Positions 51,421 to 60,012 of a stretch of DNA of 64,000 bases are shown piece by piece. Positions within the stretch are counted from its first letter, which is position 1. Each line of letters opens with the position of its first letter. Under the pieces are notes generated by a model, which was given only the letters and a program-made list of their open reading frames with translations, searched no databases and was not told the DNA's origin. The stretch is taken from positions 1 through 64,000 of the forward strand of contig CAWGOZ010000004.1 in assembly GCA_963824345.1 (NCBI GenBank). The letters are read 5' to 3'. Position numbers and translations under genes: made by a program. The stretch comes from Palsa-89 sp963824345 (GTDB lineage Bacteria > Acidobacteriota > Terriglobia > Bryobacterales > Bryobacteraceae).

Positions 51421-52069
51421 GGCCAGCAAGTCTTCTTCTGCACCCGCTTTGCTATATTGGCTGTCAGTGCGCGCCGTGATCAAGCTTGTGCTTGGGGCTG
51501 CTACCTCGCTGGTGTCCTTCGGCAACCTTGTGTTTGGCTGGTTTCGCGCTTTTGATTATCTGCAAAGGAATGCGCCGCAGCTATTTGCATTAGTTACTAG
51601 TCCAACTAGCGAGATCACGTTAATCGTGCTCGGGCTCGTGTTGGCAGCGACTGGCCTGCGGGATGTGTTAACTGCAAAAGGCCGGGCGTACAGAATCGAG
51701 GTTGGAGTGAACTCGGAAGAAGACGCTAAGAAGATCCACGCGGAAATCGTGGAGGCGTACATTGCGGCGCATCCTGATCCTCACGTGGCGGCCCAACTCA
51801 GAAGCAATGTGATGCCACGGGAGCTCGCGGAAAAAGTGCAGGCATGGCTACGACCAAGACTGGCTCAAATGGGATTGTCTGGACCACTTCGGCTAGTAGA
51901 TCTGCCGAAGGTGCCCGCCCCGGCGGCGATTCGGTCAACGAATTCAAAGAACGTATTGATCTCTGGCAACATCGTCGAGGCCGATGTCGGAGTATCTGGA
52001 ATAGATGCCGACAATCTTCAAAATGCGCGCATCAAGAACAACAAAGTTCGGGTGAGCAACAAGCCGTAG
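51419..52069 (+). CDS. Two-helix membrane protein of the tRNA-Cys islet
   Basis: A 216-residue protein starting at a TTG within the CGGACC repeats. Two hydrophobic helices (VIKLVLGAATSLVSFGNLVF, SEITLIVLGLVLAATGLRDV) precede a soluble part. The C-terminus carries a beta-solenoid-like turn pattern (NSKNVLISGNIVEADVGVSG). No family is recognised. The helices near the N-terminus suggest a membrane effector or sensor, which is inference. Confidence 0.55.
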   Translation: MASKSSSAPALLYWLSVRAVIKLVLGAATSLVSFGNLVFGWFRAFDYLQRNAPQLFALVTSPTSEITLIVLGLVLAATGLRDVLTAKGRAYRIEVGVNSEEDAKKIHAEIVEAYIAAHPDPHVAAQLRSNVMPRELAEKVQAWLRPRLAQMGLSGPLRLVDLPKVPAPAAIRSTNSKNVLISGNIVEADVGVSGIDADNLQNARIKNNKVRVSNKP

Positions 52070-52185
52070 GCCCAAGCCGTCCACCTGGCACGACGGCCAC
52101 GATGGTCGAAAATTACTAAGCATAAGTTGGCTCACGAGAGGCGGGCCTGCTAAAAGGACCAAAGCGCATCCCGGCCCGAGATTTG

Positions 52186-52962
52186 ATGACCAACATGGAC
52201 CATGCTGAGGCTGTAGCGCGGAATCTCATTGAGAGTGTTGTGGCTGGCGCGCGTATGGTGTTCAACCAGTCGCAAAGCAGGGGCGAGCACGATTTCGATT
52301 TGCATTACCCTGATGGCCGCGTGGCCGCTGTAGAAGTGACATCTTCGGTCGATCAAGCCCTAGAAGAGACGCACGATGCGATTACCAATGCGAACAAGGG
52401 CGGCTCGGCCATCCCGACTCACCTTTGCAAGAACAGTTGGTACATCGTTCCGATTATGGGCGCAAGGATAAATCGGCTTCGAGCAGAAGCCGACAAGTAT
52501 CTTGCTGTCATAGAGTCCGCTGGCATTAAGAAATTTCGGGGACTTAGAGACGAGCATCCGAGCGTTGAAGCCATTTACCGCGATCTCGGGGTTATTAGTG
52601 GTTCGGTTGCTTCATGGGTAAAGCCAGGGAACATACTCATGGCGCTACCAGGAGAAGGCGGTGCTATCGGCGTCGGCACCGTGGTTGAGGCTGCTGAGCG
52701 GGAAGCTTTCAAAGATGACAACCGAAAGAAACTTGCTGCCACGGGCAAAGCCGAGCGTCACCTAGCGATTTACGTCTACGTTACTAACCTGCCCTGGATT
52801 GTGCTAACAGATTTCGAGCCCGAACCAACGGTGCCACGCCTTCCGCCAGAGATAACGGACATCTGGGTATTCAGCGAAACGCCAAAGGAGCATCAGTACG
52901 TGGTGTGGCGGGCCGGTACATCGCTACCGTGGCAAAAGTCGATCCTTACCCTTGCGATTTGA
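52186..52962 (+). CDS. Possible PD-(D/E)XK-like nuclease of the tRNA-Cys islet
   Basis: A 258-residue protein. Near residues 34-53 it shows EHDFDLHYPDGRVAAVEVTS. This is an acidic pair on one strand and an ExT in place of ExK on the next, a pattern seen in restriction-endonuclease-like hypothetical proteins. The C-terminal half contains YVYVTNLPWIVLTDFEPEP. I choose the ATG at 52186. No clear ribosome site. A nuclease role fits an islet with defence cargo but is unproven, and the missing Lys argues for caution. Confidence 0.5.
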   Translation: MTNMDHAEAVARNLIESVVAGARMVFNQSQSRGEHDFDLHYPDGRVAAVEVTSSVDQALEETHDAITNANKGGSAIPTHLCKNSWYIVPIMGARINRLRAEADKYLAVIESAGIKKFRGLRDEHPSVEAIYRDLGVISGSVASWVKPGNILMALPGEGGAIGVGTVVEAAEREAFKDDNRKKLAATGKAERHLAIYVYVTNLPWIVLTDFEPEPTVPRLPPEITDIWVFSETPKEHQYVVWRAGTSLPWQKSILTLAI

Positions 52963-52987
52963 AATATCATTGTTTGGTGGAAATTCT

Positions 52988-53455
52988 ATGAAGAGAACAT
53001 TGCTTCTGATGCTGTTCTTTTGCGCCTCGGTCTTTGCAGCAGAAAGGCCGGACGAAACCTTTCACATGAAAAATGGTCGGTTTTGGAACAGCCTTGTTTC
53101 TTCCGATAGTCAGTTGGTGTTCCTGCTTGGCCTAATGGACGGTTGGGAGCTTCGTGGGACGACGAAGGATGTGGTCCTAGGGAAAGAGCTAATCGCATGG
53201 CAGGGTAGCCCAAAATCAACGATGGGTGATCTCACCGACATGATCACGGCGGTATATGGCGAAACAGAGAATCAAACCTTGCCTGTCGGGTGGGTGGCAA
53301 TGGGTTGTTTGGCCGTCCAACGAGGTGATGCCACACGAGACGCGGTGTTCTTGGTTTTGAGAAAGCATCTGACCACGGTGCTTGGTTGGACTGACTCTCA
53401 CCCAGCCAAAGAGATTGATCCGATCGATCTAATTTTGCAATTTCGCTCACATTGA
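52988..53455 (+). CDS. Secreted protein of the tRNA-Cys islet
   Basis: A 155-residue protein with a signal peptide (LLLMLFFCASVFA) and a soluble domain (NGRFWNSLVSSDSQLVFLLG, GDLTDMITAVYGETENQTLP). It is probably periplasmic. No family is identified. It follows the nuclease-like gene by 26 bp on the same strand. Base composition of the islet seems lower in GC than that of the neighbours. Confidence 0.55.
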   Translation: MKRTLLLMLFFCASVFAAERPDETFHMKNGRFWNSLVSSDSQLVFLLGLMDGWELRGTTKDVVLGKELIAWQGSPKSTMGDLTDMITAVYGETENQTLPVGWVAMGCLAVQRGDATRDAVFLVLRKHLTTVLGWTDSHPAKEIDPIDLILQFRSH

Positions 53456-53592
53456 TGAAGTTCCTTCGGAATTGTTCCGGCTTGACCAAGAGCGGACCGT
53501 AAGTCAATGGATAAAGGTCCGAAGAAGAATAAAGCCTAGCAAAATGGCAAAAAGTCGGTGGACCGCAATGACAAGATCAAGGGCCTGTAAAG

Positions 53593-53631
53593 CCTTTATT
53601 CGTGAGTTCGATTCTCACCCGCGCCTCCAAA
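53593..53631 (+). repeat. Orphan tRNA-Cys 3' fragment (att site of the islet)
   Basis: 39 bp identical to 51278-51316 (T-arm, acceptor and CCA side of tRNA-Cys). It marks the right end of the islet. Confidence 0.85.
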
Positions 53632-53747
53632 CGTAGCGTCTAAGCCTAAAGCGTTTTCACTCGTTATCGTGGGAATTGCCTACTGGCCCGAAGTGCTCGC
53701 GACCTCGATCCTTTCGCGCTGAGAAAAGACGCGTCTTTAATGCCGAT

Positions 53748-53782
53748 ATTCCATTGACAGAATAGTCCTTAAATGGAATAAT
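53748..53782 (+). promoter_or_regulatory. Promoter and operator of the HigBA-type locus
   Basis: TTGACA (53754-53759), a 17-bp spacer and AATAAT (53777-53782). Inverted half-sites ATTCCATT (53748-53755) and AATGGAAT (53772-53779) overlap both boxes. This is the expected layout for autorepression by the XRE antitoxin. Confidence 0.65.
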
Positions 53783-53788
53783 GGAACT

Positions 53789-54174
53789 GTGGCCTGGGAG
53801 GTCGAGTTCACAGACGAATTTGAGGACTGGTGGAACAAGCTGGAGGAAACCGAGCAGATCAAGATCGATGCCGCCATCCGGATGCTGGAGGAATACGGGC
53901 CTGACCTTCCGTATCCGATGAGCTCGGGCGTGAACGGCTCGCGGCACTCCCACATGCGCGAGCTTCGTGTTCAAGTTCAAGGCAAGCCGTTCCGAGTGCT
54001 CTATGCTTTCAACCCGAAGCGCACGGCGATCCTGCTGGTCGGAGGCGATAGAGCGGAGACGGCCGCTGGTATGAGATCCAGGTTCCCAGAGCCGACAAGT
54101 TGTACGACCAGCACTTGGAAGAGTTGAATAAGGAATCGAAGAAAGAAGGGCCTCAACATGGCGAGAAAGTTTAG
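53789..54174 (+). pseudogene. HigB/Gp49-like RelE-superfamily toxin, frame-broken
   Basis: A GTG start gives WEVEFTDEFEDWWNKLEETE, then a RelE/HigB core (RELRVQVQGKPFRVLYAFNP, AILLVGGDRA). After about 54058 the next frame supplies the family's usual end, DGRWYEIQVPRADKLYDQHL. Adding one base gives 387 bases, exactly 129 codons, and a complete HigB-like protein overlapping the antitoxin start by 17 bp. The unshifted frame ends at 54127 with a nonsense tail. Loss of this Trp-Tyr-Glu end would probably inactivate the toxin. Confidence 0.7.
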
Positions 54175-54508
54175 CGAGCTACGTGAGAAGATGTCCCCGG
54201 CCGCGCGCGCCGCGAGCGAGCGCGAGTTCCGGAGCATGGTCGAGGAGATGCCTTTGCGAAAATTGAGAGCGGCCCGCGAGCTTACGCAGGAAAATCTCGC
54301 GAGCGTTTTGCGCGTGAAGCAGTCCGAAATCTCGAAGATCGAGCGCCGAACCGACATGTACCTCAGCACTCTCGCGAGCTACGTAAGGGCAATGGGAGGG
54401 ACCCTGGAACTGCGCGCGGCCTTCCCCAATGGTGAAGTGGTCAAGATCAGCCAGTTCGAAGCTCTAAACGAGCTCGGTAATCGCTCTAAAGATTATCTTC
54501 CAAAATGA
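54158..54508 (+). CDS. XRE-family antitoxin (HigA-like)
   Basis: A 116-residue protein with a central HTH: LRKLRAARELTQENLASVLR, then VKQSEISKIERRTDMYLSTL and ASYVRAMGGTLELRAAFPNG. The typical C-terminal strand follows. It probably represses the promoter at 53748-53782 and neutralises the HigB-like toxin. It appears intact although its partner is not. Confidence 0.85.
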   Translation: MARKFSELREKMSPAARAASEREFRSMVEEMPLRKLRAARELTQENLASVLRVKQSEISKIERRTDMYLSTLASYVRAMGGTLELRAAFPNGEVVKISQFEALNELGNRSKDYLPK

Positions 54509-54532
54509 CGATCACTGCCGCGCGGAGGTTGC

Positions 54533-55285
54533 GTGGCGAAAAGTCTCAAGATCATTCTCCTTGTCTGTCTGCTCTGTTCTCTTGCCGCCCTGATGGGGCA
54601 GCAATTTCCGCTGTGGGAGCGGCTGCTTCGCTACTATGGCGGCCAGACCGACGACACGCCGGTGCCCTCCATGAAGATGGGCGATCACATGCAAATGTCG
54701 CTCCCGGGCAAGCCGCAAGCGGAAGATAAACAGCGCGCCCAGCGGATCGTCACTGCCGCTCGCAGCGTGGTTGCACATTACTCCGACGTGAACGCCGCGC
54801 TTCGAGACGGCTACCGGCCGTTTCATCCCACCGGCAAACTGGGCGAAGAGGTCCACTACACCAACTATCGCTACGCCCGGAAGGAGCAGCGCCAGGTGGA
54901 CTACGATCATCCGGGATCGATCCTGTACAAACGCACCCCGGAGGGCATGCAGGCCGTGGGCGTCATGTACACCGCGCCGCAAGATTCGACGCCGGAACAG
55001 TTGAATCGAGTGGCCCCGCTCAGCATCGCCACCTGGCACCGGCATGTCGATTTCTGCGGCGGAGCGCGAAGCTTGCCTCTCGAGGATCAACTAGGGCCGC
55101 ATGCGCGATTTGGCCCGCAAGGCAGCATCCATACCGAAGAGGCCTGCCAAGAGGCGCACGGACTTTGGATTCCCGTGGTCTTCGGATGGATGACGCATGT
55201 CTACCCAACCGCAAAGTCCCCGAAGGACGTGTGGGCCGGAATGGACATGCATATGGATGCCAACACCGACGGCGACGAACACTAA
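54533..55285 (+). CDS. Secreted hypothetical protein, His-rich
   Basis: A 250-residue protein starting at a GTG, with an N-terminal membrane or signal segment (IILLVCLLCSLAALMGQQ). The rest shows HPTGKLGEEVHYTNYRYA, LSIATWHRHVDFCGGARSLP and VFGWMTHVYPTAKSP, with many histidines and a cysteine that could bind metal. No family name. It ends in the overlap with the convergent oxidoreductase gene. Confidence 0.55.
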   Translation: MAKSLKIILLVCLLCSLAALMGQQFPLWERLLRYYGGQTDDTPVPSMKMGDHMQMSLPGKPQAEDKQRAQRIVTAARSVVAHYSDVNAALRDGYRPFHPTGKLGEEVHYTNYRYARKEQRQVDYDHPGSILYKRTPEGMQAVGVMYTAPQDSTPEQLNRVAPLSIATWHRHVDFCGGARSLPLEDQLGPHARFGPQGSIHTEEACQEAHGLWIPVVFGWMTHVYPTAKSPKDVWAGMDMHMDANTDGDEH

Positions 55286-56286
55286 GCGCTCGTTGGAATG
55301 TTCTGAGCCGTGCCTTGCGCAGCCGACTTGATGATGGCCTCCATAACGGCCGCATTGGCGATCATCTCGGAAGTCGTGATCGGGTAGGGAATTGTCCCCT
55401 CCACGGCGCGAGCGAACGCTTCCAGGTTTGCCAGCACGGGCCGTGCCACCGGAACATCGGTGATCACCGGGCGGCCGCCTTTGGCGCAGCGCGTGAGCCA
55501 CGATCCCTCAAACGCTTCCAGGTGCGCTTTATCGCGGATCTCAATCCACCCTTCGCTTCCGAACAGCGCGATCCGCGAAACGAAGGGCGTTGCCAGGATG
55601 GCCGAAACATAGGCGGTACAGCCGTTGCGATAGCGCACCAACGCACAGCTTGAATCGCCGTTGGCGATGCTGCTGGCCAGAGTGGCGTTGCTGGCGTAGG
55701 CCGTCTCGCCCTCGCCGAACAGGGCGGTGGCGATATCGAAGAGGTGAATCCCGGTGGCTGTCATTCCGCCCGCGGGCGCCTCCGCGCTGGACAGCCGCCA
55801 GTTGTCGCCGGAGAGCGCGACGAATTTGTCGTGACTGGAATTGGCTTCCATCTGCAGCAGCCTTCCCAATCGGCCCGCGCGCGCTTCCTCCATCATTTGG
55901 GCCACCGCCGGCTCCCAACGGCGCTCGTGACCGATCCCCAGCACCAGCCCGCGGCAAGTCATGAGCCCGACGATACGCTCGGCGCCGGCGCGCGTCAGCG
56001 CCAGCGGCTTTTCGCAGAAGACGTGCTTTTGGGCGGCGGCCGCGCGTTCGATCTGTTCGGCGTGCAGAGAGTGCGGAGTGGCCAATAGCACGGCGTCTAC
56101 GCTGGGATCCTCGAGGACCGCCGAGTAGTGGGGCGAGATTGGGAATCCGCACGTGTCCGCGAAACCGGCAGTGGCGTCCGGATTGGTTTCCACGCCGCGC
56201 ACGACGCGCAGCAAGGAACTCTCCCGAATCGATTGGGCCAGCTTCTTTCCCCACCATCCCAGGCCCACGATACCGACGTGGATCAT
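55282..56286 (-). CDS. Gfo/Idh/MocA-family oxidoreductase
   Basis: A 334-residue protein. The N-terminal Rossmann motif is VGIVGLGWWGKKLAQSI; then AVLLATPHSLHAEQIERAA, and the CEKPLALT motif with the catalytic-type Lys. The C-terminal alpha/beta domain follows (GIHLFDIATALFG). It oxidises or reduces a sugar-like or cyclitol-like substrate with NAD(P). It lies 3 bp downstream of the monoheme cytochrome gene and may be cotranscribed with it. Confidence 0.88.
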   Translation of the reverse strand: MIHVGIVGLGWWGKKLAQSIRESSLLRVVRGVETNPDATAGFADTCGFPISPHYSAVLEDPSVDAVLLATPHSLHAEQIERAAAAQKHVFCEKPLALTRAGAERIVGLMTCRGLVLGIGHERRWEPAVAQMMEEARAGRLGRLLQMEANSSHDKFVALSGDNWRLSSAEAPAGGMTATGIHLFDIATALFGEGETAYASNATLASSIANGDSSCALVRYRNGCTAYVSAILATPFVSRIALFGSEGWIEIRDKAHLEAFEGSWLTRCAKGGRPVITDVPVARPVLANLEAFARAVEGTIPYPITTSEMIANAAVMEAIIKSAAQGTAQNIPTSA

Positions 56287-56289
56287 ACG

Positions 56290-56619
56290 TCACTTGCCGA
56301 GTAGCGGAATGTCCTTCACCGCAGGCGGCTGCTTCACCGATTGCAGGAACGCGTAGATGTCGGCCAGATCTTTGTCCGGGACCACCTTGGCCGTATACGG
56401 CGGCATCTGTCCGGTCGGCTGCCGGACATAACGCTGGAGTGCGGCAAAAGCGATCGGCTTGGGACCCAGCCGCGGTCCTGTTCCGAGGCCGCCCTGCGCC
56501 TCGCGGCCGTGGCACTGGTAGCAGCCGTAGTTTTCGAAAAGCTTGCGGCCGTTCTGCGCATTTCCCGGTGTCTGCGCGAATAGCGAACAAGTAAGCAAGG
56601 TCATTATGAGCGTGCGCAT
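56290..56619 (-). CDS. Monoheme class I cytochrome c
   Basis: A 109-residue protein with a signal peptide (LIMTLLTCSLFAQ), heme motif CYQCH (33-37), GLGTGPRLGPKPIAFAALQR and an axial Met in GQMPPYT. It is a periplasmic electron carrier. It starts 11 bp after the stop of the Tat-exported TPP-enzyme gene, which is consistent with accepting electrons from that enzyme. Confidence 0.85.
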   Translation of the reverse strand: MRTLIMTLLTCSLFAQTPGNAQNGRKLFENYGCYQCHGREAQGGLGTGPRLGPKPIAFAALQRYVRQPTGQMPPYTAKVVPDKDLADIYAFLQSVKQPPAVKDIPLLGK

Positions 56620-56630
56620 GGCTGGACTCC

Positions 56631-58547
56631 TTAGCGGGGTTGGGTTAGCACGTCCACCAGGGCCGGCTCGCCACGGGAAACAACTTCCAGCGCGCGTTTC
56701 AAAGCGGGTCCCAGGTCGTTGGGATCCGTGATCGGTCCTTCACCGTGGACGCCCATGCTGCGGGCCATGGCCGCATAGTCGATGTTCGGATTCTTGATGG
56801 TGGTGCCGATCTCGGCTGTCGTGATGCCGCGCTGATGCCGGTTGGCCATGCGCTGCAGGTGCATCACTTCCTGATGATACGCGCGGTTGTTGTGCATCAC
56901 GCTCAACAGCGGGATGGCGTGGTGCGCGCTGGTCCATAAAACTCCCGGCGCGTACATCAGGTCGCCGTCATTCTGGATGCTGATGGACAGGCGCCCGTGC
57001 TTTTTGTTGGCCACCGCCGCGCCCAGCGCCGCCGGTGCTCCGTAGCCGACGCCGGCCCCGCCCGATCCGCCGATGTACTGATAATGCTTGTCGAAGGTCC
57101 AGAGCCGCTGCGCCCAGGCATTGTTGGACACCAGCGACCAGTCTTTATCCTTCACCTGCGCCCAAATTTCCATCGCCATCCGCGCCGTGCTGATGGGGCT
57201 GGCATCCCAAGCATAGCTCGCGTCGGCGAGAACGCGCTCGCGGGCCGCTTGCTGAGCCTCGGCCAGCTTTTTGGCGCGCTCTTCAAACGCTCGCTTGCGG
57301 TCGTCGGTGAGCAGACGTTTGGTGGCTTCGATCAGCGCCGGGAGGGTGGCCTCGGCGTCGGCAGCCATCGAAATATCCAGGTCGGCGAAGCGCTGAAAGT
57401 CCTGATAGTTGCTCTTGGTGTTGAGGTCCGTCGCAGAGATGGCGATGAATTTGGCCCCGGGCTTGGTGATCGGCCGCGAAGTGCGATGCAGTTGATCGCG
57501 GAAATTATTGACGGTGCCCCAGAAGTCCCACACTTCCAGACCCAGGATCACGTCCGCGTTCGAAATCAGCGCCCGGCTGCGCTCCGTCTGGTTGAGCCGA
57601 TGGGCGGAGGGAAAATTCATGCGGCCATACTGATTGATCACCGGCGCGCCGAGCGTTTCGGCCAGCTCCACCAGGAGCTTCACCCCGGCAGGCGTGCGGG
57701 CGCAGCGGTCCGCGACGATCACCGGATTCTGGGCCGCCACCAGCAGCCGCGCCGCTTCGGCTACCGCTCCCGAGTCCCCTTGGGGCGGGCTCGCGAGAGT
57801 GATTCTCGGAATGCGCGGCCGCTCGCCTGGGCGCATCGGCGTTTCCTGCAGGTCGCCATCCGCCACCAACAGCACCGGCATGGCCGGCGGAGTGGTGCTG
57901 ATCTTATACGCTCGCACTGCGGATTCCGCGAAATGCTGCAGCGAAACCGGCAGATCGTCCCACTTGGTGAAATCGCGTACCAGCGCGGCGGCGTCCTGAA
58001 CGCTGTGGGCCCACTCGACGCCCGGACGCCGGGTGGCCGCGTCGATGGTGTTGCCGATGATCATCATGACCGATGCGCGGTCTACATAGGCGTTGTACAC
58101 CGCCATGGAAGCGTGTTGCAGCCCGACCGTTCCATGGGCGAACGCCAATCCCGGCTTGCCTTCGATCTTGGAGTACCCGTGCGCCATCGCAACGGAGGAT
58201 TCCTCGTGGCAGCAGGTGATGAACTCGGGGTTCTTATTGCCGCCATAGTTGACCAGCGATTCATGCAGGCCGCGGAAGCTGGAGCCAGGATTGGCGAAAA
58301 CGTACTCGAATCCGAGAGCTTTGATGACGTCCACCATGAAATCGGAGCCGGGCTGGTCCGCGGTAAGCACTTCGATGCTGGGCGAGGGATCTCTCTCTTC
58401 GGGAACGACGGCTGCCGTGGCCGAGCGCGCCGCTTCCTCTTGTTGCGCGGGCGCCGGATGTGAAGCGGCCACCAGTGCAGCCGCTCCGCCAACGGTCCCT
58501 TTCAGGAAATTGCGCCGGTCAACCGAAGGCTTTTTGGGACGAGCCAT
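56631..58547 (-). CDS. Tat-exported thiamine pyrophosphate enzyme
   Basis: A 638-residue enzyme of the acetolactate synthase/TPP family. The N-terminus VDRRNFLKGTVGGAAALVAA is a Tat signal (RR-x-F-L-K). The TPP-binding domain has SIQNDGDLMYAPGVLWTSAH. Pyr domain: FVFANPGSSFRGLHESLVNY, and EESSVAMAHGYSKIEGKPGL with the conserved Glu. Export of a TPP enzyme is unusual. A periplasmic 2-oxo-acid decarboxylase or oxidoreductase using the adjacent cytochrome c as acceptor is an inference. Confidence 0.85.
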   Translation of the reverse strand: MARPKKPSVDRRNFLKGTVGGAAALVAASHPAPAQQEEAARSATAAVVPEERDPSPSIEVLTADQPGSDFMVDVIKALGFEYVFANPGSSFRGLHESLVNYGGNKNPEFITCCHEESSVAMAHGYSKIEGKPGLAFAHGTVGLQHASMAVYNAYVDRASVMMIIGNTIDAATRRPGVEWAHSVQDAAALVRDFTKWDDLPVSLQHFAESAVRAYKISTTPPAMPVLLVADGDLQETPMRPGERPRIPRITLASPPQGDSGAVAEAARLLVAAQNPVIVADRCARTPAGVKLLVELAETLGAPVINQYGRMNFPSAHRLNQTERSRALISNADVILGLEVWDFWGTVNNFRDQLHRTSRPITKPGAKFIAISATDLNTKSNYQDFQRFADLDISMAADAEATLPALIEATKRLLTDDRKRAFEERAKKLAEAQQAARERVLADASYAWDASPISTARMAMEIWAQVKDKDWSLVSNNAWAQRLWTFDKHYQYIGGSGGAGVGYGAPAALGAAVANKKHGRLSISIQNDGDLMYAPGVLWTSAHHAIPLLSVMHNNRAYHQEVMHLQRMANRHQRGITTAEIGTTIKNPNIDYAAMARSMGVHGEGPITDPNDLGPALKRALEVVSRGEPALVDVLTQPR

Positions 58548-58613
58548 AGCACCTCGCTTTCGCTGAGAGACATGATATCAGTCCGGCCATGCGAAACTGT
58601 TCAAGGAGGAACA

Positions 58614-59612
58614 ATGCAGAAGCGCAAACTTGGAAAGAGCGGCCTGGAAGTCTCGGCTCTCGGGCTGGGCTGCATGGGAATGAGCTTTTCCTTCGGCCCT
58701 CCCAAAGACACAAAGGAGATGACCGCTCTTCTGCACGCAGCCGTGGAACGCGGCATCACGTTTTTCGACACGGCCGAGGTCTACGGGCCGTACCTGAACG
58801 AAGAGTTGGTGGGCGAAGCGCTGGCTCCCGTCCGCCAACAACTGGTGATCGCCACCAAATTCGGTTTCGATCTGAGCGGCACCGATCATCGGCCGGGAGC
58901 GGCAGGTCTGAACAGCCGCCCGGAGCACATCAAGCAGGCAGTCGAGGGGTCGCTGAAGCGGCTCAGGATGGATGTAATCGACTTGCTCTATCAGCATCGG
59001 GTTGACCCGAACGTGCCAATCGAAGACGTAGCTGGAACCGTGAAGGACCTCATTCATCAAGGAAAAGTCAAGTACTTCGGCCTTTCCGAAGCGGGCGTAC
59101 AGACCATTCGCCGCGCGCACGCGGTCCAGCCTCTTGCTGCTCTCCAGAGCGAGTATTCGCTATGGACCAGGACACCGGAGAAGGAAGTCATACCGACCCT
59201 TGAGGAACTCGGAATCGGCTTTGTTCCCTTCAGTCCTTTAGGCAAGGGCTTTCTCACGGGCAAGATCGACCAGGATGCGAAGTTCGACAGCACGGACTTC
59301 CGCAGCACTCTGCCTCGCTTCACGCCGGAGGCTCTGAAGGCGAATCAGGCCCTCATTGATCTTCTGGCTGGCATCGGGAGGCGCAAGCAGGCGACACCGG
59401 CTCAAATCGCGCTCGCGTGGCTGCTGGCGCAGAAGCCCTGGATGGCGCCGATCCCGGGCACTACAAAGCTGCATCGGTTGGACGAGAACATCGGGGCGCT
59501 TTCCGTCGAACTCACGCCCGACGATTTGCGGGACATCGATGCCGCCGCCTCCAGGATCACGGTGCTAGGCGCTCGCTACCCAGAAAAGCTGGAGCAAATG
59601 ACGGGTCGCTAA
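58614..59612 (+). CDS. Aldo/keto reductase
   Basis: A 332-residue (beta/alpha)8 NADPH oxidoreductase: SGLEVSALGLGCMGMSFSFG, catalytic Asp/Tyr in FFDTAEVYGP, Lys in IATKFGFD, His in LYQHRVDP, and LQSEYSLWTRTPEKEVIP. The cofactor end is APIPGTTKLHRLDENIGAL. The ATG at 58614 follows AAGGAGGA. Likely substrate: sugar or aldehyde. It stands alone, divergent from the TPP-enzyme gene. Confidence 0.9.
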   Translation: MQKRKLGKSGLEVSALGLGCMGMSFSFGPPKDTKEMTALLHAAVERGITFFDTAEVYGPYLNEELVGEALAPVRQQLVIATKFGFDLSGTDHRPGAAGLNSRPEHIKQAVEGSLKRLRMDVIDLLYQHRVDPNVPIEDVAGTVKDLIHQGKVKYFGLSEAGVQTIRRAHAVQPLAALQSEYSLWTRTPEKEVIPTLEELGIGFVPFSPLGKGFLTGKIDQDAKFDSTDFRSTLPRFTPEALKANQALIDLLAGIGRRKQATPAQIALAWLLAQKPWMAPIPGTTKLHRLDENIGALSVELTPDDLRDIDAAASRITVLGARYPEKLEQMTGR

Positions 59613-59637
59613 TAACTATAAAGCCGGGAGGTCATTC

Positions 59638-60012
59638 ATGAATCGAGAAGTGGCTCTGAAGATTGTGTTGACGTTGATCGGCTTGCTCTTTTTGGCGTTG
59701 ACTTATCCCTTGATCATTTTCGCGCGGCAAGACCCTTCGTTGTCGATGATGTTCAGCCTTTACGTAACGCTCGGCGTTTTCTTGCTTCTGGCAATACGCA
59801 ACCCATCGGCGCATCGCAGCCTGATCGCCTTCACGGCCTGGTCGAGCTTCGCTCATGCCGCCGTGATGGGCACGCAGGCCATGGAGAACATGGTTTCGCG
59901 CGTTGAAATGTATGGCGTGTGGGCACTGGTCGTCATCGGCATCGCCTTGCTCGCGCTCGCGCCCGTCAAGCAGCGTCAGGATGCTGCGGCCGGCGTGGCT
60001 CGGCTTGCGTGA
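59638..60012 (+). CDS. Small four-helix membrane protein (DUF6632-like)
   Basis: A 124-residue protein with four helices (IVLTLIGLLFLALTYPLII, SLYVTLGVFLLLAI, LIAFTAWSSFAHAAVMGTQ, WALVVIGIALLALAPV). The layout matches DUF6632, of unknown function. The 3' end overlaps the convergent thioesterase gene by 37 bp. Confidence 0.7.
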   Translation: MNREVALKIVLTLIGLLFLALTYPLIIFARQDPSLSMMFSLYVTLGVFLLLAIRNPSAHRSLIAFTAWSSFAHAAVMGTQAMENMVSRVEMYGVWALVVIGIALLALAPVKQRQDAAAGVARLA

